Assembly: GCF_030732985.1 (NCBI RefSeq)
Contig: NZ_JASHJX010000035.1
Span: 1-48,234 of the forward strand
From: Nioella sp. MMSF_3534
Lineage (GTDB): Bacteria > Pseudomonadota > Alphaproteobacteria > Rhodobacterales > Rhodobacteraceae
Direction of reading: 5' to 3'
Length of the DNA: 48,234 nt
In this document: positions 8,009 through 15,687 of the stretch, in pieces
How positions within the stretch are numbered: the first letter of the stretch is position 1
Layout of the letters: each line of letters opens with the position of its first letter
The notes under the pieces: generated by a model
What the model saw: the letters and a program-made list of their open reading frames with translations, nothing else
Told to the model about the DNA's origin: nothing
Databases searched by the model: none
Translations under genes and position numbers: made by a program

Positions 8009-8037
8009 CGTTTACGTCGGGGTCAGGGGTGAGTCAA
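8009..8037 (-). promoter_or_regulatory. Putative sigma-70 promoter of ffh
   Basis: On the minus strand TTGACT (8032-8037) and TAAACG (8009-8014) are separated by 17 bases. The -35 overlaps the stop codon of the upstream membrane-protein gene. It precedes the hairpin-rich ffh leader by a few bases. The -10 is imperfect, so the call is moderate. Confidence 0.5.
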
Positions 8038-8534
8038 GCGTCAGCCGCTGCCGCTTCGGTTCCCAGCCAGTCGGTGCAGCGTTCCGCTACTCGTTCCGCG
8101 GCACGTTGGCCCGGCATCAGGAAGCCGATTGCGTAGTGGCCTGACCCCTCGAAAGGGCGGATGACGACCCGGTACACCGTGGATTTCCCGCTTTCCACGC
8201 GAATTTCGCGTTCCTTGACAATGACAGAGTGAACGGCGGACAGCGGCATTGTTTCGGTCTTTCGCCGAAGGGCGAGCTTGCGGGTGTACACCACGTGGTC
8301 GGCTTCACGATCAAAGACCAGACGGTGCCAGCTGTTGCGGGCGAGAAAGGCGATGACCAATACGAAGGCAGCCAGCCCGTAGCCCAGATAGGCCAGCCAG
8401 GGGATCTCGCCCCACAGGTGAAACGGCACAGCAGCGGCCAGGATCAGAAGGGCAATGAATATGTAGATGAGAGAAAGCTCTCCATCCTTCTCGCTGAGCA
8501 CCAGTCGCTGGTTATTCGTCTCCTGTATCTCCAT
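8034..8534 (-). CDS. Two-TM membrane protein with C-terminal soluble domain, unknown
   Basis: A 166-residue protein. After a polar N-terminus there are two membrane segments (LIYIFIALLILAAAVPFHLW and LAYLGYGLAAFVLVIAFLA), then a soluble domain with alternating strand-like segments (HRLVFDREADHVVYTRKLALRR, HSVIVKEREIRVESGKSTVYRVVIRPF) that resembles a small PH-like or DUF-type membrane-associated fold. The start is the ATG with GAGG eight bases upstream. It begins only three bases after the stop of the preceding exported-protein gene, so the two form an operon. No function can be assigned. Confidence 0.65.
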   Translation of the reverse strand: MEIQETNNQRLVLSEKDGELSLIYIFIALLILAAAVPFHLWGEIPWLAYLGYGLAAFVLVIAFLARNSWHRLVFDREADHVVYTRKLALRRKTETMPLSAVHSVIVKEREIRVESGKSTVYRVVIRPFEGSGHYAIGFLMPGQRAAERVAERCTDWLGTEAAAADA

Positions 8535-8537
8535 CCA

Positions 8538-9050
8538 TCAATCCTCGCAGATCGCGTGCAATCGGGTGATGTCACCGCCCAACATGTCCGAGCTGTCGGG
8601 CGCATGCAGCTGGAAGGACCGGCGCAGGGTCAGGCTGTCCCATTCCTCCTGCGTGATCGGGGGGCGTTCATGGGGCCAACTGCCCGGATCGCCATAAAGC
8701 GTGATCGCCATGGGCCCGCGAAAATCCTGCCCGACAAAGGTCAGCCCCTCCACATCGAGCGCATAGAGCCCAACAAGGTCTGCGGCGACGGTGCGGCTGG
8801 TGGTGATCAGGGTCCAGAGCCTGCCGGTGATATGACCATCAAGCCCCATGGTGCCGGTGGCCAGATGCGCCGTTGCCCCGCCCTCCTGCCGGAAGCTGCG
8901 CAGGGTTTCAAACTCGGCGGTTCCATTCAGGTCTGTACCGGGCGGATAGGGGCCGATGCCATGGGTGATATGCACCGAAAATGTCATGGTGCAGGTCAGG
9001 GCCATGGCCGGAAAGGGCAATGCCATCAACAGGATCGCAAGGCGAAACAT
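8538..9050 (-). CDS. Exported protein of unknown function
   Basis: A 170-residue protein with a clear Sec signal peptide (MFRLAILLMALPFPAMA, cleavage probably after AMA). The mature part has two early cysteines, then strand-like segments (AHLATGTMGLDGHITGRLW, GPMAITLYGD) and EEWDSLTLRRSFQLHAP. I do not recognise the family. It is followed three bases later by the two-TM membrane protein and probably works in the same envelope process. Confidence 0.65.
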   Translation of the reverse strand: MFRLAILLMALPFPAMALTCTMTFSVHITHGIGPYPPGTDLNGTAEFETLRSFRQEGGATAHLATGTMGLDGHITGRLWTLITTSRTVAADLVGLYALDVEGLTFVGQDFRGPMAITLYGDPGSWPHERPPITQEEWDSLTLRRSFQLHAPDSSDMLGGDITRLHAICED

Positions 9051-9110
9051 AAGGGCAGGTTAGCACGGGGCGCTGGAAAATGGGAGCTTTCCTGCGCCCC
9101 GTCGGAAACC

Positions 9111-9698
9111 TCAGGCGGCGACGGGCAGAGCGTCGATCTGGCTATGGGCCGCGTTCAAGGTGGCGTCCACGTCCAGCGCCAGCCTGTCGGCGGTGACAAA
9201 GGTCACATCCGTGATGCCGATGAAGCCCAGGACATGACGGATATAGCCGGTGGCAAAGTCGATCTCGGACCCGGCCTCGGTTCCGCCAGAGGCAACGGCG
9301 ACGATGGCGCGCTTGCCGGTCATCAGGCCCTCGGGGCCGGCTTCGGAATAGCGAAAGGTCACGCCTGCGCGGGCCACCAGGTCGACCCATGCTTTCAACG
9401 TGGCAGGGACACCGAAATTGTAGATCGGCAGGCCAATGACCAGCGTGTCGGCGTCTTTCAACTCGGCAATCAGCTCATCCGAAAGCGCGAGAGTTTCACG
9501 CTGCTCGGGGCTGCGGTCCGCCTCGGGTGTGAAATTGGCACCGACCCAGGTCTCGTCGATCAGGGGCAGGCCACGGGCCAGATCGCGGGTGGTGACGGTC
9601 GCCTCGGGGAAGCGGGCGATGATACGGTCGCTCAGGTCGCGGCTGACAGAGCCGTCGCGGCGGGCGGAAGCGTCGATGCGGAGGATGGAATGGGTCAT
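9111..9698 (-). CDS. azoR: FMN-dependent NADH:quinone oxidoreductase / azoreductase AzoR
   Basis: A flavodoxin-fold oxidoreductase that reduces quinones, and azo dyes in vitro, with NADH. The N-terminal ILRIDASARRDGSVSRDLSD is the FMN phosphate-binding S-x-R-x-x-x-S-x-S loop. DTLVIGLPIYNFGVPATLKAWVDLVARAGVTF is the characteristic AzoR block, and AIVAVASGGTEAG the third flavin loop. The length of 195 is normal. It is divergent from a LysR gene across a 219-base intergenic region, a common arrangement when the regulator controls the enzyme. Confidence 0.9.
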   Translation of the reverse strand: MTHSILRIDASARRDGSVSRDLSDRIIARFPEATVTTRDLARGLPLIDETWVGANFTPEADRSPEQRETLALSDELIAELKDADTLVIGLPIYNFGVPATLKAWVDLVARAGVTFRYSEAGPEGLMTGKRAIVAVASGGTEAGSEIDFATGYIRHVLGFIGITDVTFVTADRLALDVDATLNAAHSQIDALPVAA

Positions 9699-9755
9699 GG
9701 GATACTGTCCTTGGATGTCTTGGGTTGCGTCTAGGCTTCGAATTAATCACCCTGT

Positions 9756-9815
9756 GACCGCACAAAACGCAGATATCAAAACAGCCTCTGTGCGATTTTG
9801 TGAAGCGTCGCGGTC
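9756..9815. promoter_or_regulatory. Imperfect inverted repeat between azoR and lysR
   Basis: CACAAAACGCA (9761-9771) faces TGCGATTTTGTG (9791-9802), matching except for one inserted base. GACCG (9756-9760) and CGGTC (9811-9815) extend the symmetry. It lies about midway in the 9699-9917 intergenic region, upstream of both divergent genes, where a LysR-type regulator would bind. Function is inferred from position only. Confidence 0.4.
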
Positions 9816-9917
9816 AAACGCTTTCAAAGCCTCCGCAGCTTTTCCCTTGCTCCGATGAACAGAGTTGGCATGATGACTACGGAAGCGTGAAGTGATGCAC
9901 AGACAGGACAAAAGCCG

Positions 9918-10808
9918 ATGTCATTCATCGATTGGGACGAGATCCGCACGGCGTATCAGGTGGCGCGCATGGGCACGGTCAGCGGTGCCGCCGAGGTGTT
10001 GGGGGTGCATCATGCCACTGTGATCCGCCATATCGACTCGCTGGAAGCGCGGCTTGGGGCGAAACTGTTCCAGCGCCATGCGCGGGGCTACACGCCGACA
10101 GAAGCCGGGCAGGATCTGTTGTCCGTCGGGGGGCGTGCTGACGACCAGTTCACGCAGCTGGCCAGCCGCATCAAGGGACGCGGCAACGAGGTCACGGGCG
10201 AATTGCTGATCACGTCGCTCAACGTCATCGCGCCTTTGATCGTTCCGGCGCTTGGAGAGTTTCAGGAACAGCACCCGGACCTTCAGATCCAGTTCCTCAC
10301 CGACATGCGGCTCTACCGGCTGGAATATGGCGAGGCGCATGTGGCGATCCGGGCCGGAAAGCCGGGCGACAATCAGGACAACATCGTGCAGCCCTATTGC
10401 ACCCTGTCGACGGTGCTATGTGCCACGAAAGACTATCTGGACCGCTTCGGCCCGCTGACCGAAGACAATATCACTCAGCACCGCTTCATCGGTTCGGCGC
10501 AGGAAAACCCCCGCGCGCCCTTCCTGCGTTGGCTGTCCGAGGTGGTGCCCGAGGAGTGCATCCGCTTCCGCTGCAACGATACCGACAGCATGCGGCAGGC
10601 GGTGATGTCGGGCATGGGGATCGGCTTCGTGTCCAGCCTCGATCTGCAAACCGATGACAACCTGGTTGAGATGCTGCCGCCGCTGGAGGAATGGTCGGTC
10701 AAGCTGTGGCTGGTGACCCATATGGATCTGCATCGGACGGCGAAGGTTCAGACGGTGCTGCGGTTCCTCAAGGAAAAAGTCGCCGACTGGCCCGTGGACC
10801 CGGCCTGA
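9918..10808 (+). CDS. LysR-family transcriptional regulator
   Basis: A 296-residue regulator. The winged helix-turn-helix is at residues 5-65 (AYQVARMGTVSGAAEVLGVHHATVIRHIDSLEARLGAKLFQRHARGYTPTEAG). A periplasmic-binding-like effector domain follows, with ITSLNVIAPLIVPALGEFQEQHPDLQIQF and MRQAVMSGMGIGFVSS as typical LysR landmarks. It is divergent from azoR and followed one base later by an EamA transporter, so it may regulate either. No effector can be assigned. Confidence 0.92.
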   Translation: MSFIDWDEIRTAYQVARMGTVSGAAEVLGVHHATVIRHIDSLEARLGAKLFQRHARGYTPTEAGQDLLSVGGRADDQFTQLASRIKGRGNEVTGELLITSLNVIAPLIVPALGEFQEQHPDLQIQFLTDMRLYRLEYGEAHVAIRAGKPGDNQDNIVQPYCTLSTVLCATKDYLDRFGPLTEDNITQHRFIGSAQENPRAPFLRWLSEVVPEECIRFRCNDTDSMRQAVMSGMGIGFVSSLDLQTDDNLVEMLPPLEEWSVKLWLVTHMDLHRTAKVQTVLRFLKEKVADWPVDPA

Positions 10809-10809
10809 C

Positions 10810-11691
10810 ATGACCGGCGGATACCGCGGCCATCTGGCGATGCTGGCCTTTTCGGCGTTGGTGGCCGGGTCATTCTCGCTTGGCTCGATGACGGCCAATC
10901 ATATCGACCCGGCGGCCTTCAACGCGGTGCGCTTCCTGTGCGGGGCTGTGGTTGTGTCGCTGATCGTGCAGGCGCGTGGTGGCTTTCGGCGCACGCATTT
11001 CCATGCCCCGTGGCGCTACCTTGTCCTTGGCGGCCTGTTCGGTGCGTATTTCGTGCTGATGTTCGAGGGGCTGAAAACGGCCCCCCCGGTATCCGCCGCA
11101 GCGGTCTTTACCCTGACACCGATCATGACGGCGGGCTTCGGATTCCTGCTGCTCAGCCAGGTCATGACAGGACGCATGGCCTTGGCGCTGGCCATCGGTG
11201 GGGCTGGCGCGCTGTGGGTGATCTTCCGGGCGGACCTGTCGGCGTTGCTGGCCTTCGAGATCGGGCGCGGCGAGGTGGTCTATTTTATCGGCTGTATCGC
11301 CCACGCGATCTACACGCCTATGGTTCGGATGCTGAACCGGGGCGAGCCCGCGCCGGTTTCAACCTTTGGCACCATGTTGGGCGGCGCCTTCGTGCTGTTC
11401 CTGTGGGGTGGGGGCGAGGTGCTGGCGACCGATTGGGCGGCGCTGCCCGGCATTGTCTGGATCACGCTGGCCTATACGGCGGTCTTTGCCACGGCGGTCA
11501 CCGTGGTGTTGCTGCAATTCGCATCGATGCAACTGCCGGCTTCCAAGGTCATGGCCTATACCTACCTGACACCCACATGGGTGATCGGGTGGGAATACTT
11601 CCTCGGCAATGGGTTGCCCACGGTCTACGTCCTTGGCGGCGTGGCTCTGACGGTGCTGGCACTGCTTCTCCTGCTCAAGAACGACGGCTGA
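10810..11691 (+). CDS. EamA/DMT-superfamily transporter
   Basis: A 293-residue integral membrane protein with about ten hydrophobic segments in two EamA repeats. The first starts LAMLAFSALVAGSFSLGSM and has AFNAVRFLCGAVVVSLIV; the second starts near the middle and ends KVMAYTYLTPTWVIGWEYFLGN followed by a final helix and a polar LLKNDG tail. The substrate could be amino acids or other small metabolites and is not predictable. The ATG follows the LysR stop by one base, so the two genes are coupled; the LysR protein may control this transporter. Confidence 0.88.
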   Translation: MTGGYRGHLAMLAFSALVAGSFSLGSMTANHIDPAAFNAVRFLCGAVVVSLIVQARGGFRRTHFHAPWRYLVLGGLFGAYFVLMFEGLKTAPPVSAAAVFTLTPIMTAGFGFLLLSQVMTGRMALALAIGGAGALWVIFRADLSALLAFEIGRGEVVYFIGCIAHAIYTPMVRMLNRGEPAPVSTFGTMLGGAFVLFLWGGGEVLATDWAALPGIVWITLAYTAVFATAVTVVLLQFASMQLPASKVMAYTYLTPTWVIGWEYFLGNGLPTVYVLGGVALTVLALLLLLKNDG

Positions 11692-11762
11692 GTTTGCGCC
11701 GGATCAAGGTGAAGATCGGTTCGAAGGTATAGTCACGCGGCAAACGAGTGAGGAGAGTATTC

Positions 11763-12251
11763 ATGCCTGCTGCCACGAACCGCGCCGACCTTCTGGCTGT
11801 TGCCGAGAAGGAGTTCAACAAGCTGCAAACCCTGATCTCCGACATCCCCGACGACCTTGCGAACCGGGGCTTCGAGGATGAGTGGAGCATCCGCGACGTC
11901 ATCCTGCACCGGTCGCACTGGATCGGATTGTTCTTTCAGTGGCTGGAGGAGGGTGAAGCGGCCCAGATGCCCGACCATGGGGTGAAGTGGAATCAGCTCA
12001 AACCCTATAATGCCGGGCTGCGGGACAAATACGCAGATGTGTCGTGGCAAGAGGCGAGGGAGCGTCTGGAGGACGGGCACGCGCGCCTGATGGCCTATCT
12101 GAACACGCAGGATGATGCAGCGCTTTACGGCGGGCAGATGCCGGGGGGAACCGGCTGGACCACGGGGCGATATGCCGAAGCGGCGGGGCCGAGCCACTAC
12201 CGGTCTGCGGCCAAGTTCATTCGATCCTGCCTGCGGGCTGCAAAAGCCTAG
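11763..12251 (+). CDS. ClbS/DfsB-family four-helix-bundle protein
   Basis: A 162-residue protein of the DinB-like ClbS/DfsB type: MPAATNRADLLAVAEKEFNKLQTLI, then EWSIRDVILHRSHWIGLFFQWLEEG, WNQLKPYNAGLRDKY, and a C-terminal TTGRYAEAAGPSHYRSAAKFIRSCLR. ClbS of colibactin producers is a cyclopropane hydrolase giving self-protection, but most relatives are uncharacterised. The ATG at 11763 is preferred over an upstream GTG because GGAG lies seven bases before it. It converges on the ArsR gene with overlapping stops in a CTAG. Confidence 0.75.
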   Translation: MPAATNRADLLAVAEKEFNKLQTLISDIPDDLANRGFEDEWSIRDVILHRSHWIGLFFQWLEEGEAAQMPDHGVKWNQLKPYNAGLRDKYADVSWQEARERLEDGHARLMAYLNTQDDAALYGGQMPGGTGWTTGRYAEAAGPSHYRSAAKFIRSCLRAAKA

Positions 12252-12589
12252 TCGGGACTGTCGCCAAGCTCCTGCGCGAGGAAGGCCTCGAACGCATCCA
12301 GATTGACCGGCTCGAACTGCCCGAACCCCTGCATCCAGACCGAGGCCCCCTTAAGGGCGTCGGGTTCCAGCTTGCACCATTTGACCCGACCGCGCTTTTC
12401 CTGACTGATCAGGCCCGCCCCCGCGAGGATCGTCAGGTGCTTGGAAATCGCAGCCAAGGACATCTCGAACGGCTCGGCCACATCGGTCACGGCCATGTCA
12501 TCCTCCAGCAACATTGTCAGGATGCGGCGGCGGGTGGGGTCGGCAAGGGCCGAGAAGACGGTGTCGAGATCGGGTGTCATTGCGCGCAT
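12248..12589 (-). CDS. ArsR-family winged-helix transcriptional regulator
   Basis: A 113-residue repressor-type protein. The ArsR core is DTVFSALADPTRRRILTMLLEDDMAVTDVAEPFEMSLAAISKHLTILAGAGLISQEKRGRVKWCKL, with the recognition helix at SLAAISKHLTIL. There are no clustered cysteines of a metal site, so it is of the SdpR/non-metal type. The ATG at 12589 is chosen because AGGG lies seven bases upstream. A longer frame exists, but its start would fall inside the first palindrome of the operator. The two palindromes just upstream suggest autoregulation. Confidence 0.88.
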   Translation of the reverse strand: MRAMTPDLDTVFSALADPTRRRILTMLLEDDMAVTDVAEPFEMSLAAISKHLTILAGAGLISQEKRGRVKWCKLEPDALKGASVWMQGFGQFEPVNLDAFEAFLAQELGDSPD

Positions 12590-12611
12590 ATCCCTGCCCT
12601 GACGGGCATCG

Positions 12612-12651
12612 TCAACCATTTGGTTTAATATACTGTCAACCGATCGGTTGA
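12612..12651 (-). promoter_or_regulatory. Twin-palindrome operator/promoter of the arsR gene
   Basis: Two 16-base palindromes lie 24 bases apart centre to centre: TCAACCATTTGGTTTA (12612-12627, imperfect) and TCAACCGATCGGTTGA (12636-12651, perfect). Both share TCAACC-N4-GGTT. On the minus strand a TATATT (revcomp at 12627-12632) lies between them as a plausible -10. A dimeric regulator bound at both would block transcription; that it is the ArsR protein itself is inferred. Confidence 0.6.
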
Positions 12652-12763
12652 ATATCGGATTCCTGCAAAGCCGGTTGATCGGGGCAGGGTCGCCATTGTC
12701 GCACTATCAAAATATGCAGACTATTCAATGACATATAGCAAATGAATCTTGGCAAACTTCGCG

Positions 12764-12792
12764 TTGACTCTGTGGGGTGCTCTGCCTAGGTT
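12764..12792 (+). promoter_or_regulatory. Putative sigma-70 promoter of the atp (F0) operon
   Basis: TTGACT (12764-12769) and TAGGTT (12787-12792) are separated by 17 bases, 30 bases before the atpI start. It is the only good promoter match between the ArsR operator and atpI. Confidence 0.55.
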
Positions 12793-12822
12793 CCGCCCGA
12801 ACCTCTGAAGGGGGCGTTTTCC

Positions 12823-13155
12823 ATGTCCGACGGGCCCGATCCCGACCGCTTGCAAGACTTCGAACAGCGGCTGGAACGACTGAAAGCCGGACAGCAGGAT
12901 GCGCGACCCCATACCGAGGAACACTATTCCATGGCGCAACATGCCTGGCGGATGGTGATAGAGCTTGTGGCCGGTCTGGGGATCGGTTTTGCCATGGGCT
13001 ACGGACTTGATGCGCTGTTTGGCAGCGCGCCGTGGTTGATGGTGGTGTTTACATTGCTGGGCTTCGTGGCCGGGGTGAAGACGATGATCCGCTCCGCCCA
13101 CGAGATCCAGAAGGAAAACGAAGCGGCCGCAGCCGCGCGCGATGAGAGGGAATGA
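12823..13155 (+). CDS. atpI: ATP synthase assembly protein AtpI (AtpZ/AtpI family)
   Basis: A small membrane protein that precedes F0 genes and is thought to help c-ring assembly or Mg2+ supply. At 110 residues it has a charged N-terminus (RLQDFEQRLERLKAG), then two membrane helices (MVIELVAGLGIGFAMGYGLD and WLMVVFTLLGFVAGVKTM) and a charged C-terminal tail. The two-helix core with GLGIGFAMGY is typical of the alphaproteobacterial AtpI group. It is the first gene of the F0 operon and lies three bases before atpB. Confidence 0.92.
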   Translation: MSDGPDPDRLQDFEQRLERLKAGQQDARPHTEEHYSMAQHAWRMVIELVAGLGIGFAMGYGLDALFGSAPWLMVVFTLLGFVAGVKTMIRSAHEIQKENEAAAAARDERE

Positions 13156-13158
13156 GAC

Positions 13159-14007
13159 GTGTCCGAAGACGCACAAGAACAGACCCACGGTGAGGAAGCG
13201 GTCGTCGAGCACGGCGCCGAGGCTGCTCACGGAACCGAGGCAGCCCATGGCGCGGATGCGGCACATGGGGCTGAAGGTGGGCTTCAGATCCACCCGATGG
13301 ATCAGTTCATTGTCGAGCCGCTGTTCGGCGACGGCCCGATTTCCTTCTACACCATCACCAATGTGACCCTGTGGATGATGCTGGCCATTGTCGGCGTGTT
13401 CGTCCTGATGGTGCTGGGGTCTCGTGGCCGCGCCATCGTACCCTCGCGCGCTCAGTCCGTTGCGGAACTGACCTACGGCTTCATCCGCAAGATGGTGGAA
13501 GACGTGGCCGGCAAGGACGCCCTGGCCTTCTTCCCCTATATCATGACGCTGTTCCTGTTCATCGTGATGGCCAACTTCCTCGGCCTGATCCCGACCAGCT
13601 TCACCACCACCTCGCATATCGCTGTCACAGCGGTTCTGGCTATGGCGGTGTTCCTGACCGTAACCGTCGTGGGCTTCGTCAAGAACGGTGCCGGGTTCCT
13701 GGGGCTCTTCTGGGTCTCGTCCGCGCCGCTGCCTCTGCGCCCGATCCTGGCGATCATCGAGCTGATCTCTTACTTCGTCCGCCCGGTCAGCCACTCCATT
13801 CGTCTTGCCGGTAACGTCATGGCAGGCCACGCGGTGATCAAGGTGTTCGCGGGCTTTGCTGGTGTCCTCGGCGTCGGGGCCATTGCCCCGGTGGTGGCGA
13901 TTACGGCGGTCTATGGGCTGGAGGTTCTGGTGGCCTTCATCCAGGCATACGTCTTCACGATCCTGACCTGCGTCTACCTGCGCGATGCCCTGCATCCGTC
14001 GCACTGA
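13159..14007 (+). CDS. atpB: F0F1 ATP synthase subunit a
   Basis: Subunit a forms the proton half-channels against the c-ring. The core runs from [14 protein letters not shown] to the C-terminus, with [18 protein letters not shown], the stator-Arg helix [19 protein letters not shown] and the last helix [21 protein letters not shown]. The start is GTG, with AGAGGG eight bases before it. The N-terminal 40 residues are unusual: an imperfect repeat [24 protein letters not shown] rich in His, Ala and Glu. The relatives I remember start only 10-20 residues before HPMDQF. The rest is of normal length. Confidence 0.95.
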   Translation: MSEDAQEQTHGEEAVVEHGAEAAHGTEAAHGADAAHGAEGGLQIHPMDQFIVEPLFGDGPISFYTITNVTLWMMLAIVGVFVLMVLGSRGRAIVPSRAQSVAELTYGFIRKMVEDVAGKDALAFFPYIMTLFLFIVMANFLGLIPTSFTTTSHIAVTAVLAMAVFLTVTVVGFVKNGAGFLGLFWVSSAPLPLRPILAIIELISYFVRPVSHSIRLAGNVMAGHAVIKVFAGFAGVLGVGAIAPVVAITAVYGLEVLVAFIQAYVFTILTCVYLRDALHPSH

Positions 14008-14063
14008 CCGCACGTCTTAAGAAACACACATATCGAAAACTTCCAATCGTAAGGAGAAATCAC

Positions 14064-14288
14064 ATGGAAGGCGATCTCGCACACATCGGCGCTGGCCTCG
14101 CAGCAATCGGTTCCGGCGCAGCCGCAATCGGTGTGGGTCACGTGGCAGGCAATTTCCTGTCCGGCGCACTGCGCAACCCGTCGGCAGCAGCCGGCCAGAC
14201 CGCAACGCTCTTCATCGGCATCGCATTCGCAGAAGCACTGGGGATCTTCGCATTCCTCGTCGCTCTGCTGCTGATGTTCGCCGTCTAA
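14064..14288 (+). CDS. atpE: F0F1 ATP synthase subunit c
   Basis: The proteolipid of the rotor ring. The 74-residue helical hairpin has the glycine-rich first helix ([21 protein letters not shown]), the polar loop RNP at 37-39, and the proton-carrying Glu57 in AFAEALGIF of helix 2. The loop and carboxylate are of the H+ type; the Gln/Thr ligands of Na+ c-rings are not obvious. A strong GGAG precedes the ATG. A stable hairpin lies directly downstream, as expected for a subunit needed in many copies. Confidence 0.97.
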   Translation: MEGDLAHIGAGLAAIGSGAAAIGVGHVAGNFLSGALRNPSAAAGQTATLFIGIAFAEALGIFAFLVALLLMFAV

Positions 14289-14312
14289 GCCTTTCGCGAA
14301 CCATCCTTACGG

Positions 14313-14345
14313 CCGGACCGTTTGCCATGCGTGCGAGCGGTCCGG
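14313..14345 (+). repeat. Stem-loop between atpE and atpF'
   Basis: CCGGACCG (14313-14320) and CGGTCCGG (14338-14345) form a perfect 8-bp stem with a 17-base loop. It is not followed by a T-run. Its position after atpE fits a 3' stabilising or processing hairpin that raises atpE mRNA over its neighbours; this is inference. Confidence 0.55.
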
Positions 14346-14371
14346 TGTAACCAGGTTCCTCGGAGGACAAG

Positions 14372-14899
14372 ATGGCCGTTGACGCAACAGAGGGCGCTGC
14401 TTCCGCACCCGGAATGCCGCAGCTCGACTTTTCTACTTTCCCGAACCAGATCTTCTGGCTCGTGATCACCATCGTGGTGATCTACCTGATCCTGTCTCGC
14501 GTCGCTCTGCCCCGGATCGGGGCTGTTCTGGCCGAGCGTCAGGGAACCATAACGAATGATATCGCCGCTGCCGAAGACCTGAAGCGTCAGGCCGCCGCCG
14601 CCGAAGAAGCCTATAACAAGGCCCTCGCCGACGCCCGCGCCGAAGCCCAGGCCATCGCAGCCGAAACCCGCGCCGAAATCATGGCCGACCTTGCGGATGC
14701 AACCGCCAAGGCCGATGCCGAGATTTCCGCAAAGGCCGCGGAATCCGCCGCACGGATCGACGAGATCCGCGCCGGTGCACTGGAAGCCGTGGACGCGGTT
14801 GCCCGCGACACCGCAGCCGAGATCGTGGCCACGCTGGCACCGACCGCATCCGACGATGCGTCGATCGCCGCCGCCGTCACCGCACGTGTGAAAGGATAA
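14372..14899 (+). CDS. atpF': F0F1 ATP synthase subunit b'
   Basis: The second peripheral-stalk subunit, found in phototrophs and many alphaproteobacteria. At 175 residues it has an N-terminal polar segment, one membrane helix ([17 protein letters not shown]), the [16 protein letters not shown] turn, then a long Ala/Glu-rich coiled coil. It lacks a cleavable signal. It pairs with the b subunit encoded five bases downstream. GGAGG precedes the ATG. Confidence 0.94.
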   Translation: MAVDATEGAASAPGMPQLDFSTFPNQIFWLVITIVVIYLILSRVALPRIGAVLAERQGTITNDIAAAEDLKRQAAAAEEAYNKALADARAEAQAIAAETRAEIMADLADATAKADAEISAKAAESAARIDEIRAGALEAVDAVARDTAAEIVATLAPTASDDASIAAAVTARVKG

Positions 14900-14904
14900 G
14901 GGAC

Positions 14905-15459
14905 ATGAAACGCCTTGCAGTTCTTTTCGCACTGATCGGCTCGCCCGCTTTCGCGGCGTCGGGTCCGTTCTTCTCGCTGTTCAACACCGACTTCGTGGTG
15001 CTGATCTCGTTCCTCGTGTTCATCGGGGTCCTGGTTTACTTCAAGGTGCCCGGCATCCTGATGGGTCTTCTGGATCAGCGCGCCGAAGGCATCCGCAACG
15101 AGCTGGACGAAGCCCGCGCTCTGCGTGAAGAGGCTCAGACGATCCTCGCCTCTTACGAGCGCAAGCAGCGTGAAGTGGCCGAACAGTCCGAGCGCATCGT
15201 CGCCCAGGCCCGCGAGGAAGCCCAGATTGCAGCCGAGCAGGCAAAGGCCGACCTGAAAGCCTCCATCGCGCGCCGTCTGACCGCTGCCGAGGATCAGATC
15301 GCCTCTGCCGAGGCCGGTGCCGTCCGTGAAGTGCGCGACCGGGCTATCAGCATCGCCGTGGCCGCCGCCGCGGAAGTGATTGCCGCCAAGACCAGCGCCG
15401 CAGATCAGAACAAGCTGATCGACGGTGCTATCGAAGAGGTTTCGGCCCGCCTGCACTAA
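14905..15459 (+). CDS. atpF: F0F1 ATP synthase subunit b
   Basis: Peripheral-stalk subunit linking F0 to F1 through subunit delta. The 184-residue chain begins with a signal-peptide-like segment ([17 protein letters not shown]), followed by the membrane helix ([17 protein letters not shown]), the [16 protein letters not shown] turn and a long charged coiled coil. Signal-like N-termini on b subunits are known in this group. It is the last gene of the operon and is followed by a terminator. The F1 genes are not in the window, as is usual for alphaproteobacteria. Confidence 0.95.
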   Translation: MKRLAVLFALIGSPAFAASGPFFSLFNTDFVVLISFLVFIGVLVYFKVPGILMGLLDQRAEGIRNELDEARALREEAQTILASYERKQREVAEQSERIVAQAREEAQIAAEQAKADLKASIARRLTAAEDQIASAEAGAVREVRDRAISIAVAAAAEVIAAKTSAADQNKLIDGAIEEVSARLH

Positions 15460-15485
15460 ACGCGCGCCACCGACCGAACAAAAAA

Positions 15486-15516
15486 GCCCCCGGCCTTAGG
15501 TCGGGGGCCTTTCTTT
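15486..15516 (+). terminator. Rho-independent terminator of the atp operon
   Basis: A ten-base-pair stem, GCCCCCGGCC with GGTCGGGGGC (one G-T pair) around a TTA loop, is followed by CTTTCTTT. Preceding A residues give a weak terminator for the other strand too. Confidence 0.9.
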
Positions 15517-15687
15517 GTCCGCTTGGGAGGCACAGCTCTTTGAAGCTGATTTTTTATCCACAAAGTTAGTTGCGCAAACAAGGTTTCGTGTAGGGTACAT
15601 TGGAGTAGCAGGCTTTTAAACCTGCTTCGAACCTAGACTAAGACCGAATGCGCAAGAGCTACATGATTGATGCTGAGGAGTATTACA

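Noticed and set aside
7854-8033. 4.5S/SRP RNA gene next to ffh
   Set aside because: The conserved apical loop sequences of SRP RNA (GGAA tetraloop with its asymmetric internal loop) are not present, only other hairpins.
13159-15459. Sodium-type ATP synthase
   Set aside because: Subunit c has the AFAEALG carboxylate helix without the Gln and Ser/Thr ligands of Na+ rings, so a proton enzyme is assumed.
15595-15655. tRNA-Lys-like stretch (ATTGGAGTAGC, CTTTTAAA between AGCAGG/CCTGCT, CTTCGAACC)
   Set aside because: The central loop is eight bases, no acceptor stem or T-stem forms, and spacing is wrong. At best a chance resemblance or a decayed remnant.
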